DNA of 64,000 nucleotides, from the NCBI RefSeq assembly GCF_900115865.1, contig NZ_FOXY01000008.1:1-64000 (forward strand), given 5' to 3'. The position numbers and the translations under genes were made by a program. Numbering within the stretch: the stretch's first letter is position 1; every line of letters begins with the position of its first letter. Below, in pieces: positions 1 to 8,984 of the stretch. Below the pieces are notes generated by a model. It worked only from the letters and a program-made list of their open reading frames with translations. It ran no database searches and had not been told where the DNA came from. This DNA is from Donghicola eburneus. Its GTDB lineage: Bacteria; Pseudomonadota; Alphaproteobacteria; Rhodobacterales; Rhodobacteraceae.

Positions 1-380
1 GCGTGGCACGTGAACTGACGACCCTCATCGATCGGCGGGGAAAGCCCGGGATGATTGTCAGCGATAATGGGACCGAACTAACTTCTAATGCTATCTTGCG
101 GTGGTGCTCCGAGAACCACATCGAATGGCATTATATCGCGCCGGGAAAGCCGATGCAGAATGGCTTTGTCGAAAGCTTTAATGGGCGAATGCGAGACGAG
201 CTATTGAATGAGACGATGTTCCGCAATCTGGCACACACCCGCGCGGTGATCGCTGCATGGGCCGCCGATTACAATACAGAGCGCCCGCATTCCGCGTTGG
301 ATTACCGCACGCCTGCCGAATATGCCCGAACTTTAAACCACGCAATCGCCAATCGGCGTAAATACCCTTCAGGCTCAAAT
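1..380 (+). mobile_element. IS3-family insertion sequence, right part only
   Basis: The window opens inside an IS3-type element: the left end and orfA lie outside. The recognisable transposase similarity ends near base 340-380. After that the frame continues with sequence I do not recognise as transposase, so the right end is either degraded or its terminal repeat cannot be placed from one end alone. The right boundary given is approximate. Confidence 0.55.
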
Positions 381-527
381 CGCCGCTGGATGAATGTTCA
401 GTGGCAGGTCACTACGACCCCGCAAGCTCTCCCAGCTCTCGTTCATCTCTGTCCGATCCCCAAGGGAATGGATAAGCGCCGTGACGCGTGCGCGATACAT
501 GTCGGAAACACGAAGCGGGAAACGTAA
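3..527 (+). CDS. IS3-family transposase OrfB, C-terminal fragment
   Basis: This is the C-terminal part of a DDE integrase-core transposase; the 5' part lies beyond the window edge. The second catalytic Asp is in SDNGTE (residue 21 of the visible part) and the catalytic Glu in VESFNGR (residue 56), 35 positions apart as in IS3 OrfB proteins. The block with [10 protein letters not shown] and TPAEYA is the usual IS3 C-terminal signature. About 55 residues after TPAEYARTL do not look like transposase and may be read-through into flanking DNA, which suggests loss of the true 3' end. The element sits 40 bases from the end of a convergent LysR gene. Family assignment is firm; whether the copy is active cannot be judged. 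Confidence 0.8.
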   Translation: MARELTTLIDRRGKPGMIVSDNGTELTSNAILRWCSENHIEWHYIAPGKPMQNGFVESFNGRMRDELLNETMFRNLAHTRAVIAAWAADYNTERPHSALDYRTPAEYARTLNHAIANRRKYPSGSNRRWMNVQWQVTTTPQALPALVHLCPIPKGMDKRRDACAIHVGNTKRET

Positions 528-567
528 GGGGAGATGCTCCCGAGCAGAATTTGTGCGGCGACGAAAC

Positions 568-1461
568 TCAATCCTCGTAGCAGATATCCCTTAGCCAACC
601 ACTGAACGCCTGTAATGGTCCGTACTTCCCATTCTCCAAGGGCCAACAGAGATAGTACCGTGAGCTGCTTGTTAATGTCGCTTCGCATGCTCGGACGAGT
701 ACACCGTGCTCCAGTTCGTCCTTAATCAAAAAATCAGGAAGCAAAGCCACCCCCATCCCTGACATCGCCGCTTGGGCTGCCGTGGCAAACTGATCAAACA
801 GCATACCTTCTAGGGCGGGCGCCAAAACACCATGTAGCGCAAAAAACTGCTCCCAGGCATCCGGACGTGAACTTAAATGCAGGAGTGGGGTAAGCAGGAG
901 GTCTTCGACAGTCTCTAACCGATGCTGCTGTTTGAAATCTGGTGAACATGCTGGAACAACGACTTCCCCTCGGAGTAACTGGAAGCCGCAATCTGGCCAA
1001 TCCGGCTCGCCAAAATGGATGGCGGCGTCGATCGCCTCGCTCCGAAAATCGAACTGGCTCATTTTGGTGACGAGATTGATCGTCACGCCAGGGTTCCTAC
1101 CTAGAAAGTCAGGCAAGCGTGGTGCGAGCCATCGTGTTCCGAATGTTGGGAGGATCGCCAAGTTGAGCGTTCCGCCAGAGGGGTTCGCGCGGAGGCTCAT
1201 TGAGGCGGAAGATATTTTTTGCAAGGCTTCGCGAATTTCGCGCGCATACCGTTCGCCGCCGGAGGTCAATCTCAGGCTCTGCTTTTCACGATAGAAAAGT
1301 TCGGTCCCTAGCTGTTCCTCCAAGGCGCGAATTTGTCGCGACACCGCGCTTTGGGTCAGAGACAGTTCTTTGGCGGCTGCGGTGACATTCTGCGTACGCG
1401 CTGTGACCTCAAAGGCCTGAAGCAAAGACGTCGAGGGTAAGAAGCGTCGGGGAATCGGCAT
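568..1461 (-). CDS. LysR-type transcriptional regulator (GcvA-like)
   Basis: This 297-residue protein has the normal LysR length. An N-terminal winged helix-turn-helix (residues about 10-70, including LTQSAVSRQIRALE) is followed by a periplasmic-binding-protein-like effector domain (about 95-290). The SQFDFRSEAIDAAIHFG stretch resembles the GcvA/AmpR-like branch. The gene is divergent from the FAD oxidoreductase at 1703, with 241 bases between the starts that carry two inverted repeats, so it probably controls that gene and itself. Effector and target are inferred from position only. The start ATG (1461) gives the usual short N-terminus before the HTH. Confidence 0.85.
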   Translation of the reverse strand: MPIPRRFLPSTSLLQAFEVTARTQNVTAAAKELSLTQSAVSRQIRALEEQLGTELFYREKQSLRLTSGGERYAREIREALQKISSASMSLRANPSGGTLNLAILPTFGTRWLAPRLPDFLGRNPGVTINLVTKMSQFDFRSEAIDAAIHFGEPDWPDCGFQLLRGEVVVPACSPDFKQQHRLETVEDLLLTPLLHLSSRPDAWEQFFALHGVLAPALEGMLFDQFATAAQAAMSGMGVALLPDFLIKDELEHGVLVRACEATLTSSSRYYLCWPLENGKYGPLQAFSGWLRDICYED

Positions 1462-1583
1462 GGTTCGTTCGCTCTGATAGTGAGCCTTTGACTTAGCACG
1501 TGCATGACAAAGAGGAATATCAAAGGCTCTTTGCTACATGTCGCACCGGAAATCTAAGATAAATAGGCTCAATAAGAACCGCT

Positions 1584-1632
1584 TGAGCGTCGCTCAGGCG
1601 TTTGAGGTATTCGGGATTGGAATAACCTCAAA
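1584..1632. promoter_or_regulatory. Two inverted repeats in the lysR / oxidoreductase intergenic region
   Basis: In the 241-base divergent gap there is TGAGCG-T-CGCTCA (1584-1596) and, just beyond, TTTGAGGT (1601-1608) paired with ACCTCAAA (1625-1632). LysR regulators commonly bind interrupted palindromes in such gaps, so these are candidate operators. This is inference from position; no promoter boxes were assigned with confidence. Confidence 0.4.
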
Positions 1633-1702
1633 CCCAACTCTTTCTAGCGCGAAGCATAGAGTTCGGACAATCTGATTTCAGCAATCTAATCGCGAGGCCT
1701 GA

Positions 1703-2980
1703 ATGAACAGCACGTCGTCCCATGGCCTTTGGGGTCGAACTGCGCCGAATGCGCCCATCGCCGAGAAGCTCGGGACGAACCATGTCTGCGACGTTGCGGT
1801 GATTGGTGGGGGCTACACGGGGTTGTCCGCAGCGCTGCACTTAGCAGAGCGCGGTATGACAGTCGCAGTACTCGAGGCAGAGACGGTGGGGTTTGGCGGG
1901 TCAGGCCGAAATGTCGGCTTGGTTAACGCGGGCATGTGGGTCATGCCTGAAACTCTAAAGCAAACCTTGGGCGCAGACCTTGGCGGCCGGATGCTCTCGT
2001 TTTTGGAGGAGGGGCCTGCGCACGTTTTCGAATTGATCGACCGCTTTGGCATTGCGTGCGAAGCGCAGCGAAACGGCACCTTGCATTGTGCGGTTGGGGC
2101 GGCGGGGCTCAGTGAAGTAATCGAGCGTGCGGCGCAGTGGCGCCAGTTAGATGCACCAGTCGAGGTGTTGGACAAGAAAGCCGCCGCCACCAAGCTTGGG
2201 ACTGGATGTTTCGAGGGGGCGCTTTGGGATCACCGCGCGGGAACCGTGCAGCCCTTGGCTTATGCTCGTGGACTTGCGGGGGCTGCAGTTGGCTTAGGGG
2301 CCAAACTGTTTGAGCACTCTCCGGTTTTGAAAACCGAACATGACGGGAGTAGGTGGGTTCTGACCACACCGATGGGCAGCGTCAGGTCTGAGTGGCTCAT
2401 TGCTGCGACAAATATCTATTCGACGTGTGTCCACGGTGAAGTGGCCAACAGCCAGACAATCCTGCCCTATTTCAACATCGCCACCAAGCCGTTGCCCGAC
2501 AGACTGCGCGCGGAAATCCTGCCCGAAAAACAAGGAGCATGGGACACGCGATCTGTCCTGACCTCTTTCCGGATGGATAACGCAGGGCGTTTGATCTTTG
2601 GGAGCGTGGGGCAGCTTGGGATTGAGGCGTCGTGCCATGCTGCTTTTGCGCGCCGCAGTATACAGGCAATGTATCCGCAGCTGCGTAATGTGGAATTCGA
2701 GCATTTTTGGTGGGGTCAAATCGGCATGACCGGTGACAACCTGCCAAGGCTTGGACAATTGGGCCCCAAGGCAGTGGCGGTCGGTGGGTACAACGGTCGC
2801 GGGATCGCGCCTGGCACCGTGTATGGCCGCGCCTTGGCCCAGCATATTGCTGGGGAAATCGCACTTGAAGATATACCGGTGCCCATCCGTTCGCTCAAAC
2901 CCGCGCCGTTCCGTCAGCTCAAGGGGCTCGGCATTCGTGCGGGCGCAGCAGCCCTCCACGCCGTGGCGCAGAGGGTCTAA
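1703..2980 (+). CDS. FAD-dependent oxidoreductase (DAO family, PuuB-like)
   Basis: A 425-residue flavoprotein of the DAO/glycine-oxidase fold. The dinucleotide-binding motif VAVIGGGYTGLSAALHL lies at about residues 30-46 and is followed by FGGSGRNVGLVNAG, typical of gamma-glutamylputrescine oxidase and related amine or amino-acid oxidases. The C-terminal GGYNGRGIAPGT block is the second FAD contact of the family. No signal peptide, so it is cytoplasmic. Substrate cannot be read from sequence. Divergent from a LysR regulator, which probably controls it. It ends 3 bases before the convergent hypE stop. Confidence 0.8.
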   Translation: MNSTSSHGLWGRTAPNAPIAEKLGTNHVCDVAVIGGGYTGLSAALHLAERGMTVAVLEAETVGFGGSGRNVGLVNAGMWVMPETLKQTLGADLGGRMLSFLEEGPAHVFELIDRFGIACEAQRNGTLHCAVGAAGLSEVIERAAQWRQLDAPVEVLDKKAAATKLGTGCFEGALWDHRAGTVQPLAYARGLAGAAVGLGAKLFEHSPVLKTEHDGSRWVLTTPMGSVRSEWLIAATNIYSTCVHGEVANSQTILPYFNIATKPLPDRLRAEILPEKQGAWDTRSVLTSFRMDNAGRLIFGSVGQLGIEASCHAAFARRSIQAMYPQLRNVEFEHFWWGQIGMTGDNLPRLGQLGPKAVAVGGYNGRGIAPGTVYGRALAQHIAGEIALEDIPVPIRSLKPAPFRQLKGLGIRAGAAALHAVAQRV

Positions 2981-2983
2981 GGT

Positions 2984-4012
2984 CTAGCAAATCCGCGGAA
3001 GTTGCTCGCCCACCAGCATGTCCACGATGCGCGCTCCGCCGAACAGAGTGCGCATGGTCACCTGACCCTTTGGCCCCTGTTTCGCGCGGCCGATGATGCA
3101 AGCGTCGCGACCTGCCTCGGTGGATTTCATCGCGTCTAGGGCGGCCTCTGCCTGACCTTCGGGGACGAACAGGACCAAGGTGCCTTCGTTCGCCAGATAC
3201 AGCGGATCAAGGCCAAGGATTTCGCAGACCCCTTTGACTTCGGTGCGCAGGGGCAGTGCGGCTTCCTCGATCTCAATGGCCAAACCGCAGGCCTCTGCCA
3301 TCTCATTCAGGGCACTCGCGACGCCGCCACGGGTGGCATCGCGGCAGGCCTGCACGTCAGCCGCCGCGCAAACCGCCTGCATCAGGTGGCCGAGGCCCTG
3401 ACAATCGGACTGGATGTCGGTGGACAGCATCATATCGCCACGAGCCGCCAGAATGGCCGCGCCGTGATCGCCAAGGACGCCGTTCACGATGGCGACGTCG
3501 CCCTCTTGGATACGGTCGGCGGACAGTGTGCGTCCCGCTGGGATTACACCCACACCCGAGGTGGTGATGAACACCTTATCCGCGCTGCCCCGGCCCACGA
3601 CCTTGGTGTCGCCGGTGATGATGCGGACGCCAGCCTTTTCCGCCTCGATCCGCATGGACTCCACGATCCGGCGCAGCAGGGCGATTTCAGTGCCCTCTTC
3701 GATGATGAACGCAGCCGACAGCCACAGGGGTTTTGCACCCCCAACCGCCAAGTCGTTCACCGTGCCACAGACGGCGATTTTGCCGATGTCCCCGCCGGGG
3801 AATTCCACCGGATCAACCACAAAGCTGTCGGTGGTAAAGGCCAGCCGCGCACCCGGTTTCTGTAGCGCGGCATCCATCAAGCGGGCCTGATCCTCCATCC
3901 CGTCGGGCTGGAAGACCGAAGTAAAGACACTCTCGATCAGATCGCGCATCGCCTTGCCGCCGCCGCCGTGGGCCAGCGTGACGGTGTCCTGTTTCAGTCG
4001 CATCATGTTCAT
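2984..4012 (-). CDS. hypE: Hydrogenase maturation protein HypE (carbamoyl dehydratase)
   Basis: HypE dehydrates the carbamoyl group on its own C-terminal cysteine to a thiocyanate, the source of the CN ligands of the [NiFe] site. The 342-residue product ends in PRIC, the required terminal cysteine. LAHGGGGKAM near the N-terminus and TGDTKVVGRG are the AIR-synthase-like ATP-binding motifs. The frame is open further upstream, but the ATG at 4012 overlaps the hypD stop as ATGA and gives the family N-terminus. Last gene of the hup/hyp island. It acts with HypF (carbamoyl donor) and the HypC-HypD scaffold. Confidence 0.96.
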   Translation of the reverse strand: MNMMRLKQDTVTLAHGGGGKAMRDLIESVFTSVFQPDGMEDQARLMDAALQKPGARLAFTTDSFVVDPVEFPGGDIGKIAVCGTVNDLAVGGAKPLWLSAAFIIEEGTEIALLRRIVESMRIEAEKAGVRIITGDTKVVGRGSADKVFITTSGVGVIPAGRTLSADRIQEGDVAIVNGVLGDHGAAILAARGDMMLSTDIQSDCQGLGHLMQAVCAAADVQACRDATRGGVASALNEMAEACGLAIEIEEAALPLRTEVKGVCEILGLDPLYLANEGTLVLFVPEGQAEAALDAMKSTEAGRDACIIGRAKQGPKGQVTMRTLFGGARIVDMLVGEQLPRIC

Positions 4013-5151
4013 TCGGCTGCCTCCACTGCGCGGGCTCCGCCGTATTGGTAGTAGGCTGCGCAGGCCCCTTCGGAGCTGACCATCAACGCGCCAAGGGGCA
4101 TTTCGGGTGTGCAGCCTTTGCCGAACATCGGGCATTGGGTGGGCTTCATCCGGCCGGTCATGACCGCGCCGCATTCGCAGCCCTCGGGTTCCTGAACGGA
4201 CCGCGTGCCAGTGGCGTAACCGATGCCGAACTTCTCTTCGGCATCAAAGGCTTTGTATGTCTCGCGGATGCGCAGACCGGAATGGTCGATTTCCCCGAGG
4301 CCACGCCACTCAAAGCTGGGGCGCTGTTCATAAACATCGTCAATCGCGGCGATGCTGACGGGGTTGCCGTGTTCGGGCACCACGCGGGCGTATTGGTTCT
4401 GCACCACAGCTTTGCCGTCACGGATCTGCTCCAGCACCATCAGTACCGATTGCAGCAGGTCGAGCGGCTCGAACCCCGCCACGACGATGGGCTTGCCGTA
4501 ATCGTCCGCAATAAAATCATAGGGATGCGTGCCAATCACCATGCTCACGTGGCCCGGTCCGACAAAGCCGTCCAGCTTCATGTAGGGGTCATCCAGCAGC
4601 GCCTTGATCGGCGGCGGCACGGTGATGTGGTTGCAGAAGACGGTGAAGTTGGTCAGCCCTTCCCGCGATGCCTGCTGGATCGACAGAGCGGTCGAGGGCG
4701 TGGTCGTCTCGAACCCGAGGCCAAAGAAAATCACCTCCTTGTCGGGGTTCCGGCGGGCCAGTTCCAGCGCGTCCAAGGGCGAGTAGACCATGCGGATATC
4801 CGCGCCGTCCGCCTTGGCCTGAAGCAAGGATTTGCGGGTGCCGGGCACGCGCATCGCATCGCCAAAGGTGGTGAAGATTACGTTGGGCTGTTCGGCCAGT
4901 TGGACGCATTCGTCCACGCGGCTCATGGGTAGAACGCAGACAGGGCAACCGGGGCCGTGGATGAATTCGATCCCCGGATGGGTCAGCTTATCAAGACCAT
5001 AGCGGAAGATCGCGTGGGTGTGGCCGCCGCATATCTCCATGATCCGGACAGGATTTTCTTCGGTCGCGCCGATCTGGTCGCAAACGCGGGCGATAGCATC
5101 CAACGCTGCGCGGGCTGCGATGGGGTCGCGGAATTCGTCAGCGTATTTCAT
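4009..5151 (-). CDS. hypD: Hydrogenase maturation protein HypD
   Basis: HypD is an iron-sulfur scaffold protein that, with HypC, carries the Fe(CN)2CO unit before insertion into the large subunit. The 380-residue product shows EICGGHTHAIFRYG, HGPGCPVCVLP, FGLGFETTTPS and the C-terminal cysteine cluster CECGAVMTGRMKPTQCP, all family signatures. The frame runs open upstream, but the ATG at 5151 overlaps the hypC stop by 4 bases (ATGA) and gives the usual MKYADEFRD start. Cytoplasmic. Translationally coupled to hypC and hypE on either side. Confidence 0.96.
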   Translation of the reverse strand: MKYADEFRDPIAARAALDAIARVCDQIGATEENPVRIMEICGGHTHAIFRYGLDKLTHPGIEFIHGPGCPVCVLPMSRVDECVQLAEQPNVIFTTFGDAMRVPGTRKSLLQAKADGADIRMVYSPLDALELARRNPDKEVIFFGLGFETTTPSTALSIQQASREGLTNFTVFCNHITVPPPIKALLDDPYMKLDGFVGPGHVSMVIGTHPYDFIADDYGKPIVVAGFEPLDLLQSVLMVLEQIRDGKAVVQNQYARVVPEHGNPVSIAAIDDVYEQRPSFEWRGLGEIDHSGLRIRETYKAFDAEEKFGIGYATGTRSVQEPEGCECGAVMTGRMKPTQCPMFGKGCTPEMPLGALMVSSEGACAAYYQYGGARAVEAAE

Positions 5152-5438
5152 ACCCGTCCCTCCAGTGCGGCGTCGCCGGCGGCCATCGCCTCTAGGGTTT
5201 CCTGCGCCTCGCCTAGGCCACGCAGAGCCTCTAGGGTTTTCTCCGCCTCGTCCTCGTCGATCTCTGCCATGGCAAAGCCCACGTGGATCAGGGCCCACTT
5301 GCCAATGACATCCTCTAAAGCGCCGGTGACGATGGGCGCGATGTTCACCTCGCGCCGCACGCCCGACACTTCGGCCATGGCCATCATGCGGGTGGGGTCG
5401 GTGATGGCTGTGATCTGACCGGGAATTCCCAGACACAT
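5148..5438 (-). CDS. hypC: Hydrogenase maturation chaperone HypC
   Basis: The 96-residue protein starts MCLGIPG, so Cys2 (the residue that binds the iron unit and contacts the large-subunit precursor) is present once the initiator Met is removed. VGFAMAEIDEDEAEKTL is the family's central helix. It is a paralogue of HupF at 11061, but short and paired with HypD as usual. Starts 3 bases after the hupR stop and overlaps hypD by 4 bases. Confidence 0.95.
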   Translation of the reverse strand: MCLGIPGQITAITDPTRMMAMAEVSGVRREVNIAPIVTGALEDVIGKWALIHVGFAMAEIDEDEAEKTLEALRGLGEAQETLEAMAAGDAALEGRV

Positions 5439-5441
5439 GGC

Positions 5442-6917
5442 TTAATCCTCCCTCTCGTCGGCATCGGCATGGGTGTCGATCCCGTAACGTTCAATCTTGG
5501 CGCGCAGGCCGACGCGGGACAGGCCCAACTCGTTGGCGGCGCGGCTCTTGTTCCATTTCAGACGGGTGAGCGTTTCGCGCAGGATGCGCATCTCGATCAC
5601 CTCGATCCGTTCTTTCAGGGTGCCCTCAGTGGTCAGGACCGCGTCGGTGTGCATGTCCGAGTGGGCATCGCGGGGCGCGGCCTGCAGGATGTGACGGCTG
5701 ATCAGTTCCGGCCCAAGCGTGGCATCCTGCGAGAAGATCAGCATTCGGGTCATCTCGTTCTCAAGCTCGCGCTGGTTGCCCGGCCAGTCGTAGTTGCCGA
5801 GGAAGCGCAGGGCGTCGTCAGAAATCCCGTGGACGGGTTTGCCGTGCTTGGCCGCCGCATCGAACAACAGGCGCTGCGCCAGTACCGGCAGATCACCAAG
5901 GCGGCTGCGCAGGGGCGGGATGTGCAGAGCGGTGGGGCCAAGCGCATGATAAAGGTCCCCGCGGAAGCGGCCCTCGCTGACTTCTTGGCGCAGGTCCTTT
6001 TCGCTACCCGACAGAATGCGGATGTCCGACCGGATCATTTCGTACCCGCCAAGGGGGCGGAACGAACCCTCGGTTGCGACACGTAGCAGGGCCAGCTGCA
6101 TACGGGGGCTCAGATCATGGATCCCGCTGATATAGAGCGTCCCACGATCGGCCTTTTGCAAGAGGCCGGTTTTCTTGGAGGCCAGACCAGGCACAGCGCC
6201 GCGACGGGCCCCAAATAGCTCGATCTCCAGAATCTCGTCATCTATCCCAGTTACGTCAATTTCGTAAAAAGGACGATCCGAGCGTAACGACGCATAATGC
6301 ATGGCCCGCGCGATCTGGCCTTTGCCAGTACCAGCCTCGCCCTGCAGCAGCACAGGCACGTCAAAGCTGGCGAACTGGCGGGCCTGTTCGATCACCGCGT
6401 TCAGGGGCGAATTGGCAGAGCGAAGCACATTCTCGAACCCCATGCCTTCGCGCAGGGCTTTGCGCTGATCCTCGACGCTGCTTTCGACGCGGCGGGCCAG
6501 ATAGCGCATTTCCAGCGACATCCGCTCGTGATCGCGGTTCAGGCGGAACAAATCGGTGGCGTTTTTGGCAACCATGAGCAGTTGGTCTGGATGCCAAGGC
6601 TTGGTCAGGAACTGGTAGATTCCCGCGTCATTGATCGCGGAAATCATGTCGTTGGTTTCGGTGTAGCCGGTGATGATGATCCGCACGGTGTCGGGCCAGC
6701 GTTCACGGACCTCGGCCAGAAATTCCACGCCCGATTTGCCCGGCATCCGCTGATCGCAAAAGATCACCTGAATGTCCTGTTCCTGCATGATCGCCAACGC
6801 GGGTTCGGCGCCCGTCGCTGTGTAGCAGTCAAAGTCATCCTCCAGCGCCATGCGCATCGCCGAGAGGCTGTGCTCTTCGTCGTCAACCAGTAGGATAGAG
6901 GGCAAAGGGGCAGTCAT
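5442..6917 (-). CDS. hupR: HupR, NtrC-type response regulator of hydrogenase genes
   Basis: A 491-residue regulator: receiver domain (1-120, Asp12/Asp13, phospho-acceptor Asp55 in FCDQRMPG, Lys106), AAA+-like domain (about 165-400), and a C-terminal Fis-type helix-turn-helix ([20 protein letters not shown]). The AAA+ domain keeps Walker A (GEAGTGKG, 193-200), but the Walker B acidic pair is replaced (TLYISGIHD, 260-268) and the sigma54-contact GAFTGA position reads GAVPGL (240-245). In R. capsulatus HupR is known to activate hupSL with sigma70 RNA polymerase in its unphosphorylated form; these changes fit that. The start is the ATG at 6917, overlapping the hypB stop (TAATG). Its partner kinase HupT is encoded 15 kb away at the other end of the island. 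Confidence 0.93.
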   Translation of the reverse strand: MTAPLPSILLVDDEEHSLSAMRMALEDDFDCYTATGAEPALAIMQEQDIQVIFCDQRMPGKSGVEFLAEVRERWPDTVRIIITGYTETNDMISAINDAGIYQFLTKPWHPDQLLMVAKNATDLFRLNRDHERMSLEMRYLARRVESSVEDQRKALREGMGFENVLRSANSPLNAVIEQARQFASFDVPVLLQGEAGTGKGQIARAMHYASLRSDRPFYEIDVTGIDDEILEIELFGARRGAVPGLASKKTGLLQKADRGTLYISGIHDLSPRMQLALLRVATEGSFRPLGGYEMIRSDIRILSGSEKDLRQEVSEGRFRGDLYHALGPTALHIPPLRSRLGDLPVLAQRLLFDAAAKHGKPVHGISDDALRFLGNYDWPGNQRELENEMTRMLIFSQDATLGPELISRHILQAAPRDAHSDMHTDAVLTTEGTLKERIEVIEMRILRETLTRLKWNKSRAANELGLSRVGLRAKIERYGIDTHADADERED

Positions 6918-7771
6918 TATTCCGCAGCCTCGGGTTTTGCTTTCTGGGCCAGACGGTCGCGCAGCCATTGCAGCCAGACATCCATGCCTTCGCCAGTGCG
7001 GGCGCTGACGCGGATGATCTCGATGCTCGGGTTCACGCGGCGCAGGTTCTCTTCGTAGAGGTCCAGATCCACGTCGCAATAGGGGGCCAGATCGACCTTG
7101 TTCAAGAGCGCCAGACGCGAGGCGGTGAACATGTCGGGGTATTTCAGCGGCTTGTCCTCGCCTTCGGTCACGGACAGGATCGCGACTTTGGCGTCCTCTC
7201 CCAGATCGAAGCCAGCGGGGCAGACAAGGTTACCGACGTTCTCGATGAACAGCACGGACTGGTTGGACAGGTCCAGATGTTCCATCGCGTGGCCGACCAT
7301 GTGACCGTCCAAGTGGCAACCCTTGCCGGTGTTGACCTGCACGGCCTTGGCCCCAGTAGCACGGATGCGGTCGGCGTCGTTGGCAGTCTGCTGGTCGCCT
7401 TCGATCACCGCGAGCGGCTGATCGCCAAGCGCCTCGATGGTTTTGCACAACAAGGTGGTTTTGCCCGAACCAGGCGAGCTGACAAGGTTCAGCGTCAGGA
7501 TTTCGCGGTCGGCCAGAATGGCACGGTTCGCATCGGCATAGCGGTCGTTCTTGGCCAGAATGTCTGTCTCGATCTCGATCAGACGCTCTTGGGTCATACC
7601 AGGCACTTCGACACCAGCGGGGCCTTGGCCAAAGTGGATGTCACCGTGGTGATGATGATGGTGGTGTCCATGGCCGTTGTCATGGTCGTGATGATGATGG
7701 CCCGAGCCGTGATCGTGGTGATGGCTGTGCCCTTCGACACTGCCGGTTCCGCATCCGCAAACATTACACAT
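6917..7771 (-). CDS. hypB: Hydrogenase nickel-incorporation GTPase HypB
   Basis: HypB is the GTPase that drives nickel delivery to the large subunit. The 284-residue protein begins MCNVCGCG (the CxxCxC nickel site, Cys2/5/7), then has a histidine-rich stretch at about residues 15-45, then the G domain with SSPGSGKTT as P-loop, [12 protein letters not shown] as the dimer metal site, and NKVD for guanine. The poly-His segment is of the kind that stores nickel in rhizobial HypB. Overlaps hypA by one base (TGATG) and hupR by one base. Confidence 0.96.
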   Translation of the reverse strand: MCNVCGCGTGSVEGHSHHHDHGSGHHHHDHDNGHGHHHHHHHGDIHFGQGPAGVEVPGMTQERLIEIETDILAKNDRYADANRAILADREILTLNLVSSPGSGKTTLLCKTIEALGDQPLAVIEGDQQTANDADRIRATGAKAVQVNTGKGCHLDGHMVGHAMEHLDLSNQSVLFIENVGNLVCPAGFDLGEDAKVAILSVTEGEDKPLKYPDMFTASRLALLNKVDLAPYCDVDLDLYEENLRRVNPSIEIIRVSARTGEGMDVWLQWLRDRLAQKAKPEAAE

Positions 7772-8112
7772 CAGACTACCTCCAGATCCTTGATCCGCAT
7801 TTCATCGCCCCCGACGGGCATCAGCTTGCCACCGCCGCAATCGGGGCAGGGGTCCAAGCGGTTTTCAATCTCGACCTCGTGGATGCAGTCGTAGCACATG
7901 GCTCGACCGGGCAGGTCGATCATCTCCAGTCGCGCGCCTTCGGCGACCGAGCCGCGCATCACCACGTCAAAAGCAAAGCTCAGCGCGTCCTTTTCCACTC
8001 CGGAAAAACGGCCAATCTCGACCCGCACGGATTTCACACGCGTGATGGCATGGGCGCGAGCCTGATCTTCGATCACGTTGCGGATGCCTTCGCACAGGGA
8101 CATCTCATGCAT
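7771..8112 (-). CDS. hypA: Hydrogenase nickel-incorporation protein HypA
   Basis: A 113-residue nickel metallochaperone. MHEMSL supplies the N-terminal His2 nickel ligand, and two CxxC pairs (CYDC and CPDC) form the zinc site. It partners with HypB, whose gene it overlaps by one base. The start lies 8 bases inside the end of hupK. Confidence 0.95.
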   Translation of the reverse strand: MHEMSLCEGIRNVIEDQARAHAITRVKSVRVEIGRFSGVEKDALSFAFDVVMRGSVAEGARLEMIDLPGRAMCYDCIHEVEIENRLDPCPDCGGGKLMPVGGDEMRIKDLEVV

Positions 8113-8983
8113 GATGCGGCCTCCTTTGCAGGGTCACGGGGGCACAGGGATCGAGCAGATCGACCACGGCTTGCGCCCTATCCTGACCGCAAGGGGGCAG
8201 GCTCTCAAGGGTGCGTTGCATCACACCACCTTCGGCCATCAAGTGGTCGGTCGGCGTGATGCGGGTGAATTCGGCCACGCGGCCACTTTCGGTACGGGCG
8301 CGGACGGCGTATATGCCGCGCGCCGCCGGAACGGTGACGCATCCGTCCGGCAGCACGCGGGCCTCGGGACGCCAGCCACTCAACACGGCCCCGAGGTCGA
8401 TCGCCCGTCCGAGAATACGCCAGAGGGGCCCACGGCCGAAAACCTGTTCCACATCCTGCATCAGCGGGTGGGCCCGACGGCGGGCGGAAACAGAGTTCTC
8501 TTGCGGCGCGAGAGAGAGGTGGCGCGTCTCATCAGGGACGGGCAGCCCGTTCGCCACAGCCTCGGCTGGGGCAAAACGGGACATCACAGCCGCTACCAGC
8601 GGGGCCAAAGCCGCGCTGCCAGAGGCGAAAACTTTCAACTCGTTCACATCGTCCGGCAGACCGGCGCCGAAAAGATGGGTGTTCAGATCGTCCGCCTGCA
8701 TCGGAATGGGCGGCAGCCCGAAATGCTGGGGCCAGATCAGACAGAGACGCAAGAGGTGCTCGCGCCGGATTTCATCGGCCAAGTCGCCAGAGGCGTCGGG
8801 TGCAGATAGGCCAAGGGCCAGCCTGACGGCCGTGCTTTGTGCCGCGCGGCACAGGTTAAAGACGCGCGGCAGGGTTTCGGCCACCTCTTCGACGGGGCGT
8901 CCGATCACCAGTCGCGTCACCGGCAGGGCCGGGGCGGGAATGGCGGTCCAACGGTCCGCGTCAAAAGAGGTGGGCGCATTCAT
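8105..8983 (-). CDS. hupK: Hydrogenase accessory protein HupK
   Basis: A 292-residue protein of the HupK family, distantly related to hydrogenase large subunits and thought to act as a scaffold in cofactor assembly. The [18 protein letters not shown] region resembles the large-subunit L1 region with its cysteines mostly lost, and [12 protein letters not shown] near the C-terminus echoes the DPC motif of large subunits. The frame is open further upstream; the ATG at 8983 lies just before the hupJ stop. Placed between hupJ and hypA as in R. capsulatus. The molecular role is less settled than for the Hyp proteins. Confidence 0.88.
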   Translation of the reverse strand: MNAPTSFDADRWTAIPAPALPVTRLVIGRPVEEVAETLPRVFNLCRAAQSTAVRLALGLSAPDASGDLADEIRREHLLRLCLIWPQHFGLPPIPMQADDLNTHLFGAGLPDDVNELKVFASGSAALAPLVAAVMSRFAPAEAVANGLPVPDETRHLSLAPQENSVSARRRAHPLMQDVEQVFGRGPLWRILGRAIDLGAVLSGWRPEARVLPDGCVTVPAARGIYAVRARTESGRVAEFTRITPTDHLMAEGGVMQRTLESLPPCGQDRAQAVVDLLDPCAPVTLQRRPHHA

Positions 8984-8984
8984 G

